A model generated the notes under the pieces. It was not told the origin of the DNA, ran no database searches, and was given only the letters and a program-made list of their open reading frames with translations. From an uncultured Lachnospiraceae bacterium (GTDB taxonomy: Bacteria > Bacillota > Clostridia > Lachnospirales > Lachnospiraceae): 50,395 bases of DNA. The stretch's first letter is position 1; the number at the start of each line of letters is the position of its first letter. Where the stretch lies: assembly GCA_902788555.1 (NCBI GenBank), contig CADAKQ010000017.1:1-50395 (forward strand), written 5' to 3'. Positions 17,685 to 25,633 of this stretch are shown piece by piece. The translations under genes and the position numbers were made by a program.

Positions 17685-19200
17685 CACCTTCTGCCTCCTC
17701 TCCATAGAAAGTATAGCAAGACTTTCCATTATTTTTAGAGATATAAAGCGCACTATCGGCCTTTTCATACAAGTCCTTGAAGTTCGTATCCTTCACTTCT
17801 CTTATATAAACTCCGGCACTTATGGAAAGCTCGCACTGTTCTCTTTCGTATTCAAATTCTTCTGCAAATGCAAGAATTACCTGCTCCATTCTTTCAATTG
17901 CAGCAGCCTTTATATCCTCCATAGGAACATCCTTACATCCGGTATAAAGAGCGAATTCGTCTCCACCAAGACGTCCTATTATCGTCTGACTATTATATAG
18001 CTTTCTCAACAGCTTACCCATACGAATAATGACCTGGTCGCCATAGCTGTGTCCAAGTCTGTCATTTATCTGCTTAAAGTTATCCATATCCATCATTACA
18101 AAAACGATGAGGTCATCAGCAGGATTCTTTTTAAGCTCATTTTCCACAGTTTCCTGAAATGTAGCCTTATTCATCACACCCGAAAGTCTGTCAATCTCCG
18201 CCTTGTCCTGAAGTGATGAAACCATACCATCCATCGGTTTTGACAGCTTCGTTATTATGATAAGACCGACAAATACAAACAGCATGGCAAGAGCGCCCGA
18301 AATCCTTAATGTAAAGGATTTAAGCTCCTGATTTTCCTTTAAAATAATATCTGTAGGCACAGAACACACAACTCTCCAGCCGTTAAAACAGACATTAGTA
18401 TTAATCAAATAATCGCGGGTAACTATACTGCTTGAATTTCCCGCATCAAAAAATTCACTCTCTATATTTTTAAGTATATCCTCCGGAAGCTTTTCTCCGA
18501 TTTCAGAATTATCCGAGGAAAACATAATAGTATTTTCCTCATCGACAAATCTTATCGTCATCTCTTCAAGCTGCTCAGGATATACAAATACAGATGCAAG
18601 CTCTCTTGTGTAAATCGAAGATATTAAAATAGCATTCGGATTAAGTCTTTTAATATAATACATACGGTCGGAATTACCATTCACACCAAAGCACCAACCA
18701 TCATTTTTCTTAGTGTTTGTTATATAGCTCGAAAATGTATCATAGATACCGCCATCCTTAAACAAATCCTGTGTTCCGTGTGAAACCCACCCAACCTTGT
18801 GATCATCAGCATAGACAATTCCAAAGTCGGAATAATTATCCATAAGTCCTATATCAACAATTCGGTTCTTTATCGTTTCTTCATTTTTAACCTTATCATA
18901 ATCCTCAATTTTTTCGTCGGTTTCATCATAAAGATAGTAGACTTCATCAGAAAAAAGAAGTGTAGGTGTAGTCTCCATACGCTCCAAATACGAATTGATA
19001 TTGAGTTCAAGCTGCCTGCTGTTTGCTGCAATCAAATCAGAAACCTTCTCCTGCATAGCTCTTCCGGTACGGTCAAGAATAACATAGTCAAGAAAGGCCG
19101 TAACAATAATTATAAGCATGGCAAATACAAACAGCACCTCATATTGAAACAAGCGAAAACGTTCATCTGAGCGTTCACGTTTACGATTTTTATCTGGCAT
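17674..19200 (-). CDS. Membrane diguanylate cyclase with extracellular dCACHE-like sensor
   Basis: 508 aa. Membrane helix 1 is about residues 22-44 and helix 2 about 300-322; between them is a roughly 250-residue extracellular sensor of double-CACHE type. The cytosolic GGDEF domain (about 340-500) has DMDNFKQINDRLGH and an intact RLGGDEF; no RxxD inhibitory site is seen. It should make c-di-GMP in response to an external ligand. ATG 19200 has GGAGG 9 bases upstream; earlier ATG and TTG codons are too close to it. The substrate-binding protein downstream overlaps its end. Confidence 0.88.
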   Translation of the reverse strand: MPDKNRKRERSDERFRLFQYEVLFVFAMLIIIVTAFLDYVILDRTGRAMQEKVSDLIAANSRQLELNINSYLERMETTPTLLFSDEVYYLYDETDEKIEDYDKVKNEETIKNRIVDIGLMDNYSDFGIVYADDHKVGWVSHGTQDLFKDGGIYDTFSSYITNTKKNDGWCFGVNGNSDRMYYIKRLNPNAILISSIYTRELASVFVYPEQLEEMTIRFVDEENTIMFSSDNSEIGEKLPEDILKNIESEFFDAGNSSSIVTRDYLINTNVCFNGWRVVCSVPTDIILKENQELKSFTLRISGALAMLFVFVGLIIITKLSKPMDGMVSSLQDKAEIDRLSGVMNKATFQETVENELKKNPADDLIVFVMMDMDNFKQINDRLGHSYGDQVIIRMGKLLRKLYNSQTIIGRLGGDEFALYTGCKDVPMEDIKAAAIERMEQVILAFAEEFEYEREQCELSISAGVYIREVKDTNFKDLYEKADSALYISKNNGKSCYTFYGEEAEGDEK

Positions 19201-19240
19201 ACACATGAACCTCCACAAAAATCAAGCCATATAGCACAAG

Positions 19241-19873
19241 CTATTTTGTACCGAAAATTCTGTCTCCGGCATCTCCAAGTCCCGGACAGATATAAGCATC
19301 ATCATTAAGGCATCTGTCAACCTGCGCCACATAAATCTGAACATCCGGATGCTCACCTGCAACCTTATCAAGTCCATCAGGTGAAGCAATAATAGTCATG
19401 TATTTGATATGTGTCCCACCTGCTTTTTTAATCTGTGCCAAAGCATCACAGGCAGAACCGCCTGTTGCGGTCATCGGATCAAGTACAATTATAAGTCTGT
19501 CCTCTATAGGCTTTGGAAGCTTGCAATAATACTCCTGCGGTTCCTTTGTATCCTCATCACGATACATACCGATGTGTCCAACCTTTGCAGCCGGAACAAG
19601 TGTAAGCATACCGCTTACCATACCAAGACCTGCTCTTAGGATAGGAACCAATGCCGGTTTTTTGCCCGCAATAAACGGTGCCATGCATTTCTCCAAAGGT
19701 GTTTCAATCTCTACCTCCTCAGTAGGTAAATCTCTAAGTGCCTCATATCCCATAAGCATAGCCACTTCCTCAGTAAGCTTACGAAACTCATTGGTACCTG
19801 TATTTTTATCTCTCATCATGGAAATTTTATGCTTTAAAAGCGGATGATTAATTATTGATACATTCTCTCTCAT
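19241..19873 (-). CDS. upp: Uracil phosphoribosyltransferase
   Basis: Converts uracil and PRPP to UMP (pyrimidine salvage); 210 aa, the usual length. The PRPP loop [11 protein letters not shown] is near residues 130-140, and the uracil-binding C-terminal [12 protein letters not shown] is intact. GGGGAGG lies 8 bases before ATG. It has its own promoter at 19907-19935. The cyclase gene follows 40 bases downstream on the same strand. Confidence 0.96.
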   Translation of the reverse strand: MRENVSIINHPLLKHKISMMRDKNTGTNEFRKLTEEVAMLMGYEALRDLPTEEVEIETPLEKCMAPFIAGKKPALVPILRAGLGMVSGMLTLVPAAKVGHIGMYRDEDTKEPQEYYCKLPKPIEDRLIIVLDPMTATGGSACDALAQIKKAGGTHIKYMTIIASPDGLDKVAGEHPDVQIYVAQVDRCLNDDAYICPGLGDAGDRIFGTK

Positions 19874-19906
19874 ATAAATATTTCCTCCCCATGTAAACTA
19901 AGCATT

Positions 19907-19935
19907 ATTATATACTTAATTCGTTTCAGATTCAA
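19907..19935 (-). promoter_or_regulatory. SigA-type promoter of upp
   Basis: Read on the minus strand: TTGAAT, a 17-base spacer, then a perfect TATAAT about 35 bases before the upp start codon. Confidence 0.65.
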
Positions 19936-19979
19936 GTGAAGCAGGGAAAAATGTCTTAATGAGAACGGGTTACACATTT

Positions 19980-21374
19980 TTACTCTTCAACAGTCAGCTC
20001 TTTCATCGTTCGAGCAATAAAGAATATTGCTATTAAAAAGGCAAGAAAATCAGATACCGGCATAGAGTAAAGCACTCCGTCAAGTGCAAAGGCCCTTGGA
20101 AGCAAAAGTGCAAAGCCTACACCAAAAATTATTTCCCTTGCCATAGAAATAATAGTGGATTCTTTGGCCTTTCCAACCGCCTGTAAAAATATAAATGTAC
20201 CCTTGTTTACAGTCGCAAGTATCATCATACAAAGATAAATTCTAAAGGATTTAATCGCAAAATCCGTATAATATATGCTTTCATTTGCAGCCCCAAATAT
20301 ACCGATTAACTGCTTCGGCAAAAGCTCTACTATCAAAAGTGCCACTGCACCAAGTATAGCCTCACACTTAAGTAAAAGTTTAAATAAAATCTTTACTCTG
20401 TCCTTTCGTCCGGCACCGACATTGTAGCCGACAACCGGTATACAGCCTGCCGCCATACCTACCGCTATAGATATAACTATCTGAAAAAACTTCATAACTA
20501 TACCAACAACCGCCATTGGTATCTGAGCAAACTGTTCCTGACTGAAAATTTCATCAAGGGCTCCGTATTTTCTTATCATATTATTTATAGCCGCCATAGC
20601 AGCAACAAGAGAAATCTGTGATAAGAGTGAGGTAACGCCAAGCGGTATAAATCTTTTAACCAATTTTCCATCCGGCCTAAAGCTTTCTTTATCGAGCTTT
20701 ATCTCCTTCATATGAACGAGATACCATACAGATAAAACAGCCGTTACAATCTGACCCATATCAGTTGCGATAGCTGCACCCATCATCCCCCACTTTGTTC
20801 CATAGATAAATATAGGATCAAATATTATATTGACAATCGCACCGATAACCGTTGAAAACATAGCAAACTTAGGGCTTCCGTCTGAACGGATAACCGGATT
20901 CATCGCCTGACCGAATACATAAAAAGGAATACCAAGTGTAATCCAGAAAAAATACTCCTTAGACTGAACAAAGGTTTCTTCATTGACTCTTCCGCCAAAC
21001 ATTGTAATAATACCTGTTTGAAAAATGAGATAGATAAGCATTATCAAAATGCCTGTTATCACGCTAAGTGTAACCGCACTTCCGACACTCCTTCTCGCCT
21101 CGTCACGTCTTTCCTGTCCAAGACAAATCGAAGTAAATGCACAAGCACCGTCACCTATCATAACGGCAAAAGCAAGCGCAACCACCGTAAGCGGAAATAC
21201 CACGGTATTGGCAGCATTTCCATAAGAGCCGAGATAAGCTGCATTTGCTATGAAAAGCTGGTCGACGATATTGTAAAGTGCTGCCACAAGAAGTGAAATG
21301 ATACATGGTATCGAATACATCCTCATAAGCTTTCCCGGTTCTTCTGTTTCTAAAAATCTGTTATTTTGTTCCAT
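19980..21374 (-). CDS. MATE family efflux transporter
   Basis: 464 aa, about twelve membrane helices in two related halves, as expected of MATE drug/metabolite exporters coupled to Na+ or H+. The N-terminal block PGKLMRMYSIPCIISLLV, NPVIRSDGSPKFAMF and GCIPVVGYNVGAGRKDRVK are typical MepA/DinF-subgroup signatures. ATG 21374 has AGGAG 8 bases upstream; the GTG seven codons earlier lies on the other side of that site. A structured leader and a consensus promoter lie upstream, so expression is probably RNA-controlled. Substrate unknown. Confidence 0.93.
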   Translation of the reverse strand: MEQNNRFLETEEPGKLMRMYSIPCIISLLVAALYNIVDQLFIANAAYLGSYGNAANTVVFPLTVVALAFAVMIGDGACAFTSICLGQERRDEARRSVGSAVTLSVITGILIMLIYLIFQTGIITMFGGRVNEETFVQSKEYFFWITLGIPFYVFGQAMNPVIRSDGSPKFAMFSTVIGAIVNIIFDPIFIYGTKWGMMGAAIATDMGQIVTAVLSVWYLVHMKEIKLDKESFRPDGKLVKRFIPLGVTSLLSQISLVAAMAAINNMIRKYGALDEIFSQEQFAQIPMAVVGIVMKFFQIVISIAVGMAAGCIPVVGYNVGAGRKDRVKILFKLLLKCEAILGAVALLIVELLPKQLIGIFGAANESIYYTDFAIKSFRIYLCMMILATVNKGTFIFLQAVGKAKESTIISMAREIIFGVGFALLLPRAFALDGVLYSMPVSDFLAFLIAIFFIARTMKELTVEE

Positions 21375-21397
21375 AAAAAACTCTCCTTTAAACACAC

Positions 21398-21470
21398 GAA
21401 GAGCACGGTGGAGATATCTGCCAACGGAGTTTTAGTCTTCCAACTCGTGAAACATCTCACCATGCTCTTC
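21398..21470 (-). ncRNA. Structured leader of the MATE gene, candidate guanidine-IV (mepA-type) riboswitch
   Basis: The arms GAAGAGCAYGGTG(G)AGAT at 21398-21414 and 21455-21470 pair over about 17 bases with one bulge. An inner hairpin (GAGTT / AACTC) carries a GGAAGACTAA loop. The element lies between a consensus promoter and the MATE start codon. Leaders of this size before mepA-like exporters in Clostridia include the guanidine-IV class; I propose it from context and architecture only. The closing stem is not followed by a strong U-run. Confidence 0.5.
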
Positions 21471-21503
21471 ACATAAAATTAATATTCTTTTTTAACTTCG
21501 TGT

Positions 21504-21534
21504 ATTTTACAACCTAAAAGCGAAAAATGTCAAG
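21504..21534 (-). promoter_or_regulatory. SigA-type promoter of the MATE leader
   Basis: On the minus strand TTGACA (21534-21529), an 19-base spacer to TAAAAT (21509-21504). Predicted start is near 21497, giving a leader of roughly 120 nt that includes the whole hairpin element. Confidence 0.65.
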
Positions 21535-21557
21535 AACTATTTCTTTTATCTCAATAC

Positions 21558-23159
21558 CTACCTTTTTATTAATTTATATACAATCATGCCAAATATTGTA
21601 TCAAGTGATAAAAGCATCAGCAAAGCTATATTTATAGGCTTTGAGTTATCACCTGTTTGTGTTTCAGTAGATGTACTTTTACTTTTTGCTACATCAGTAT
21701 CAGTATCCGTAGTTGATGTTACTACCGTTACTTCCTCTGTTGTTAATTCCTCTGTTGTGACAGTCTCTGTTGTCTCTTTTTCGGTAGTAATCTCTGTTGT
21801 TTCTTTTTCGGTAGTAGTCTCTGTTGTCTCTTCTTGGGTAGTGGTTTCCGTTGTTACTTCTTCCTTGTTTTCTTCCTCTTTTGTTTCCGTAACTTCTTCC
21901 AATTCATTATATACAATTATAATTCCATCCTCAAGCTTCGCATCTTCAGAGGTTACTTCTCCGCTTTCACTTACCGAAAAACGTATATCACTTTTTAGCT
22001 TGCTATATCCTTCAGGAGCAATAGTCTCGCGGATAATATAGTCATTATCAGCAGCAAGCTTTGCCTTAATCACATGACAAGTGATATCACCATTTTCATC
22101 AACATCCGAACCACTTACCCATGTTTCAACAGGCGCGGCATCGTTAATAACATTTCCTTCATCATCTATATCTGATGCGTTATATATTTCCAAGGTCGCT
22201 CCTTTTAACTCATCGGACTTTCCTATCTCCCTCTTACTTATGCTGACACTGGTTTCCTTATTGGCTATACTTATGGTATTTGTAGAAGCATCAAGTGTTA
22301 CGCCTTCATATTCATCATTAAGAATCACTCTGTTATTTTCATCAATATAAAATGATATCTTTGAAGTAATGGATATATATCCATCCGGCGCCTCAAGTTC
22401 TATTAAAGTATAGTCAGGACCGTAAGAAAGATTATAAAGCGTATAACTTGACTTAGTTAAATCATCAAACCTTCCTTCTGAAGCGTTCTTATTATTACCA
22501 TCACGAAGTTCAAACTTAGCTCCGGGTACCGGATTGCCTTCTGAATCGGTTTTCACAATTGTAACAAATGTTCTGTCATTTTTTATCTTAATAACTCCAC
22601 CCGTCAAAACCTCAGCATCATCCTGACCGGATAATAAGGTTATACCATTTTCTAAGCTTATACTAAATTTTATATCCTCAGATACAGGTATATATCCGGC
22701 AGGAGCGGATTCCTCTATGGTATACTCCTTGCCTATATCAAGATTATTAATTGTAAGATAGTTTTCTCCATCTGATTCCCACCCATCTACAATTTCATTA
22801 CCATCCTCATCTTCAACATAAAAAACCGCACCCTCTACAAGATTACCGGCATCATCGACCTTAGCTAACTTTACATTTAAAAATACTGCGTCACATATAA
22901 TATTCTGGTTACCATCATCAATTACATAAATCCATGCATCAAAGCCCATAGCATAATAATCCGGCAATGTATCGATATAATCAAAAAGCGGCTTATAAAA
23001 CATATTCCACAATGAAGCATCATCATTTACATAACTGTGTGCCGGATCATTGGATGTATACCATTTTTTCTGCTGTGTAACATATTCTGTCGGATCAAAA
23101 TCAGGAAATGCTTGTACTGCATTCAATCTAACATCTTCAGGATAAATACCCATCCACAT
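21558..23159 (-). CDS. C-terminal part of a thioester/SpaA surface adhesin (cell-wall anchored)
   Basis: 533 aa. It opens in the middle of a thioester domain (GIYPEDVR, then VTQQKKWYT, like the TQxxxW motif). Three SpaA/CnaB isopeptide domains follow, each ending in the Glu signature: EESAPAGY, IELEAPDGY, RETIAPEGY. Then comes a Thr/Glu repeat stalk, a sortase-like QTGDNSKP, a membrane helix and a basic KLIKR tail. There is no ribosome site before its first ATG. It is in the same frame as the upstream 202-aa part, separated by a single TAG at 23214-23216 and 18 codons. So it is almost certainly the rest of one gene broken by a nonsense codon. Confidence 0.8.
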   Translation of the reverse strand: MWMGIYPEDVRLNAVQAFPDFDPTEYVTQQKKWYTSNDPAHSYVNDDASLWNMFYKPLFDYIDTLPDYYAMGFDAWIYVIDDGNQNIICDAVFLNVKLAKVDDAGNLVEGAVFYVEDEDGNEIVDGWESDGENYLTINNLDIGKEYTIEESAPAGYIPVSEDIKFSISLENGITLLSGQDDAEVLTGGVIKIKNDRTFVTIVKTDSEGNPVPGAKFELRDGNNKNASEGRFDDLTKSSYTLYNLSYGPDYTLIELEAPDGYISITSKISFYIDENNRVILNDEYEGVTLDASTNTISIANKETSVSISKREIGKSDELKGATLEIYNASDIDDEGNVINDAAPVETWVSGSDVDENGDITCHVIKAKLAADNDYIIRETIAPEGYSKLKSDIRFSVSESGEVTSEDAKLEDGIIIVYNELEEVTETKEEENKEEVTTETTTQEETTETTTEKETTEITTEKETTETVTTEELTTEEVTVVTSTTDTDTDVAKSKSTSTETQTGDNSKPINIALLMLLSLDTIFGMIVYKLIKR

Positions 23160-23213
23160 AATACGTTGAGGCGCATTTTTCTTACCACCGGTGTGTAAAT
23201 TGACTTCAGTATC

Positions 23214-23822
23214 CTAATAATTTTTAAAAATATAATAAGCTATTTTTTCTTTTAATTCATCAATTGTTATCAGACCGGCATCATAATCTGCTTTCCATTC
23301 AGCCAAGGATTTCTTCACGCCATTATATGTTCTTTCTTTTGACAACAACGAACTATTTATCGTTATAGTCCCATCAATATATCTGTCTATAATAGAGCCG
23401 GTCATACCGGTTAAATCTACATTTCCTCTTCTGGATTTTAAATAATTAATGATATCATCCTCATGTATCAATATCTTTATAAGCCTTGACTTAACATCAT
23501 CCGTAAGCGTCTTATCAAAATTATTACCATTATTTTCTTTGGTATATCCATCAAGCTCCGAAAGTCGAACTCTTGTATAAACATCACCTGTGCCGGGAGC
23601 ATCACATAAGCCATCAAGACAATATGAATGTCCTGAAATTGTTATTCCATTTGAATCGGTAATATTATTATCTTTATTATAGCCGCTTATCGTATAAGTT
23701 ACCTCATCGCCTTCGGCATACACAGTTTTAACACCTGCATCTGTAGAAACAATGCAGGTCATAATAACAAAAAATACAAGTAACCATGCACATACCTTAT
23801 TAATTTTTTCTGATTTAAACAT
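23214..23822 (-). CDS. N-terminal part of the same adhesin: signal peptide and thioester domain start
   Basis: 202 aa ending at an amber codon. A signal peptide (hydrophobic about residues 11-28, likely cut after VYAEG) is followed by the start of a thioester domain: ISGHSYCLDGLCDAPG supplies the Cys that would form the Cys-Gln thioester used for covalent host or surface attachment. Its Gln partner lies in the downstream part. Reading through the TAG gives DTEVNLHTGGKKNAPQRI then the downstream frame, which continues the domain sensibly. Alone this product would be secreted but unanchored. The ribosome site is weak (AAAAAAGG next to ATG). Confidence 0.78.
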   Translation of the reverse strand: MFKSEKINKVCAWLLVFFVIMTCIVSTDAGVKTVYAEGDEVTYTISGYNKDNNITDSNGITISGHSYCLDGLCDAPGTGDVYTRVRLSELDGYTKENNGNNFDKTLTDDVKSRLIKILIHEDDIINYLKSRRGNVDLTGMTGSIIDRYIDGTITINSSLLSKERTYNGVKKSLAEWKADYDAGLITIDELKEKIAYYIFKNY

Positions 23823-23953
23823 CCTTTTTTACATACCATTTTCTCCATTAATTAAATACTAAGCACTACAGTTACAACTATTTTAGATAAAAAATCATTA
23901 TTTTTTATTGTACCATAACTGTTAATTTGTCGCTACCCAAGGTATAAAATGAA

Positions 23954-23991
23954 AAGGTATTACATAATTTTTTTTGATTATGTAATACCTT
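23954..23991 (-). terminator. Terminator hairpin after thpR
   Basis: A perfect 15-bp stem (AAGGTATTACATAAT / ATTATGTAATACCTT), followed on the minus strand by TTTTCATTTT. It lies about 35 bases past the thpR stop codon and before the adhesin gene. Confidence 0.75.
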
Positions 23992-24026
23992 GAAAATAAT
24001 GCTTATTATATAATATTGGATTTCAT

Positions 24027-24530
24027 TTATACTCTTCCAATCTCTGTATAAATCATCCCATTTTTCCCACGCTCCGAGCACATAAGCGAAACCCCTGATG
24101 CCACCATACTGCCTTTCGGAGGTTCAGACACAGGAATCGGTTTACCGTCCTTATATGAACTCTTTCTAATCAGGGTAATGTGCGGCGAGAATCTCTTTTT
24201 ATCAAACGGTATGCCCTGTTCGGAAAGCTCTCGGCGCAGCCTCCTCACATACCCTGTAAGCTGCGGATTATCAGCAAGTCCAACCCAAAACAAATCTCCA
24301 AAGCTTCCGACTCCGTTCAAGCTGATTTTAATCGGACGAAAGTCCACCCGCTCCATAGCATCAAGAACCCTTTCAGGATTGCCGTAATCACCGATAAATG
24401 CCAGCGTGATATGCAGATTTTCACGTTTGGTATAGTTTCCGGTCACGCCCTGTCTTTTAAGATTATCCTGAAAGTCAGTCAATGCGTTAATTATATTTTC
24501 TTCAAATTGAATTGCTATGAATAGTCTCAT
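24027..24530 (-). CDS. thpR: RNA 2',3'-cyclic phosphodiesterase (2H family)
   Basis: 167 aa, the normal size of the LigT/ThpR family. The two catalytic HxT motifs are present: HIT at 40-42 (LHITLAFIG) and HIT at 117-119 (SPHITLIRK). These enzymes open 2',3'-cyclic phosphates on RNA ends in vitro; the physiological role is unclear. The gene starts 10 bases after the Fic gene stop, so both are probably in one transcript. Confidence 0.92.
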   Translation of the reverse strand: MRLFIAIQFEENIINALTDFQDNLKRQGVTGNYTKRENLHITLAFIGDYGNPERVLDAMERVDFRPIKISLNGVGSFGDLFWVGLADNPQLTGYVRRLRRELSEQGIPFDKKRFSPHITLIRKSSYKDGKPIPVSEPPKGSMVASGVSLMCSERGKNGMIYTEIGRV

Positions 24531-24540
24531 ATCTCAATAA

Positions 24541-25482
24541 TCAGACACATTTGCGCCAACAGTTTTCTTTCAAAAAGTCACTGATGTCGCCAGTGTCGCC
24601 GCTTTCATAATATTTTACAAGTTTCTTTTTAAAATCCGGAATATGATTTTCCGGAATAATTATTAGTCCAAGACCATGAGCAATCATATAATGATTTGCA
24701 AATATCACAGATGCCCGTTTATTACCATCTATAAAAATCTGCGTTCTCATACAATACATACAAAGTTCGATTGCTATATCAATAGTCTCCTTATCCGAAC
24801 CAAGAATATCATTAATGTGTTCTATAACCTGTAGCTCAATAGGAATTGGCGGTACATAACTTGTTCCACCGATTTTTACCGGTACTCCTCGTACCCTTCC
24901 ACCATCATAAAAAAATCCTTCATTTACCAGCTTAGCTATACGGCATAATAGATAGTAATTACTATCCGATTGAATTACATCCTTGTCAAGAATGAACTCC
25001 CATGCATGTTTCAAATTTAGAATTTTCTGTACATCATCAGCAGTCATTCCGTTAACTGTTCCATTTTCAATGATTTCTTCTGTTTGAGGAAATGTCGTGG
25101 CAACTCCTTCCAAAATAGCCTGATCATAAATATTTGATTTTAAGTTTGCTCTGGCAAAATCTATGTTAACAATAACATCTTTAGACAGTTCATACCCCTT
25201 ATATCCGTTTAAAACCAACTCTTTGTCGACTCTTCGAATTTGTTTTTTTAATTCTCGTGCTTCTTTCGCATTACGAAGCAACAATTGATGTAATTCCTCA
25301 GAATATACATCCACATAAGTAGATGTCAATCTTCCGTTAACCCTTTTTCTGATATACAGATATTTCCCGCTGCTGTTCTCCTTAACCTCAGGAGAACCGT
25401 CATATGGAATAAGATTCAACCGTGCCTGATAATCTGCCTTTTCCTGTAGTAACTGTTGAATTGTATCAAAAGAGTTCTCCAT
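24541..25482 (-). CDS. Fic family protein with substituted catalytic His
   Basis: 313 aa. The Fic motif region reads QIFIDGNKR at residues 248-256; the phosphate-binding DGNKR is intact, but the catalytic His that begins HPFxDGNKR is Gln248. A class II-like inhibitory block ILEGV lies at 123-127, and a clamp-like VPVKIGGTSYVPP at 200-211. The N-terminal 100 residues are a charged helical region. Normal Fic proteins AMPylate hydroxyl side chains; without the His this one may be inactive or use different chemistry. AAGGAGG is 8-9 bases before ATG. An inverted repeat sits directly upstream. Confidence 0.82.
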   Translation of the reverse strand: MENSFDTIQQLLQEKADYQARLNLIPYDGSPEVKENSSGKYLYIRKRVNGRLTSTYVDVYSEELHQLLLRNAKEARELKKQIRRVDKELVLNGYKGYELSKDVIVNIDFARANLKSNIYDQAILEGVATTFPQTEEIIENGTVNGMTADDVQKILNLKHAWEFILDKDVIQSDSNYYLLCRIAKLVNEGFFYDGGRVRGVPVKIGGTSYVPPIPIELQVIEHINDILGSDKETIDIAIELCMYCMRTQIFIDGNKRASVIFANHYMIAHGLGLIIIPENHIPDFKKKLVKYYESGDTGDISDFLKENCWRKCV

Positions 25483-25497
25483 ATTATATTACCTCCT

Positions 25498-25539
25498 TAG
25501 GGAACTTTTACATTGTATATAATAACATAAAGTTCCCTA
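25498..25539 (-). promoter_or_regulatory. Inverted repeat flanking the Fic gene ribosome site (putative operator or hairpin)
   Basis: TAGGGAACTTT and AAAGTTCCCTA form an 11-bp perfect inverted repeat around a 20-base AT-rich core containing TATTATATA. The distal arm runs straight into the AAGGAGG ribosome site. It could be an autoregulatory operator or a hairpin masking translation. Confidence 0.5.
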
Positions 25540-25633
25540 AAAATCTATATTATCCTATTTTTTATATTTTATTCTTAATTTTTCTGAATCAATTATTCCG
25601 TTAACCGGTATAGGCCTATACGCCCCATACATT

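Noticed and set aside
23159-23216. TAG read as pyrrolysine in the adhesin
   Set aside because: Nothing in the window suggests Pyl machinery, and a TAG stop is unremarkable elsewhere (for example the MBL gene at 30144); a nonsense mutation is simpler.
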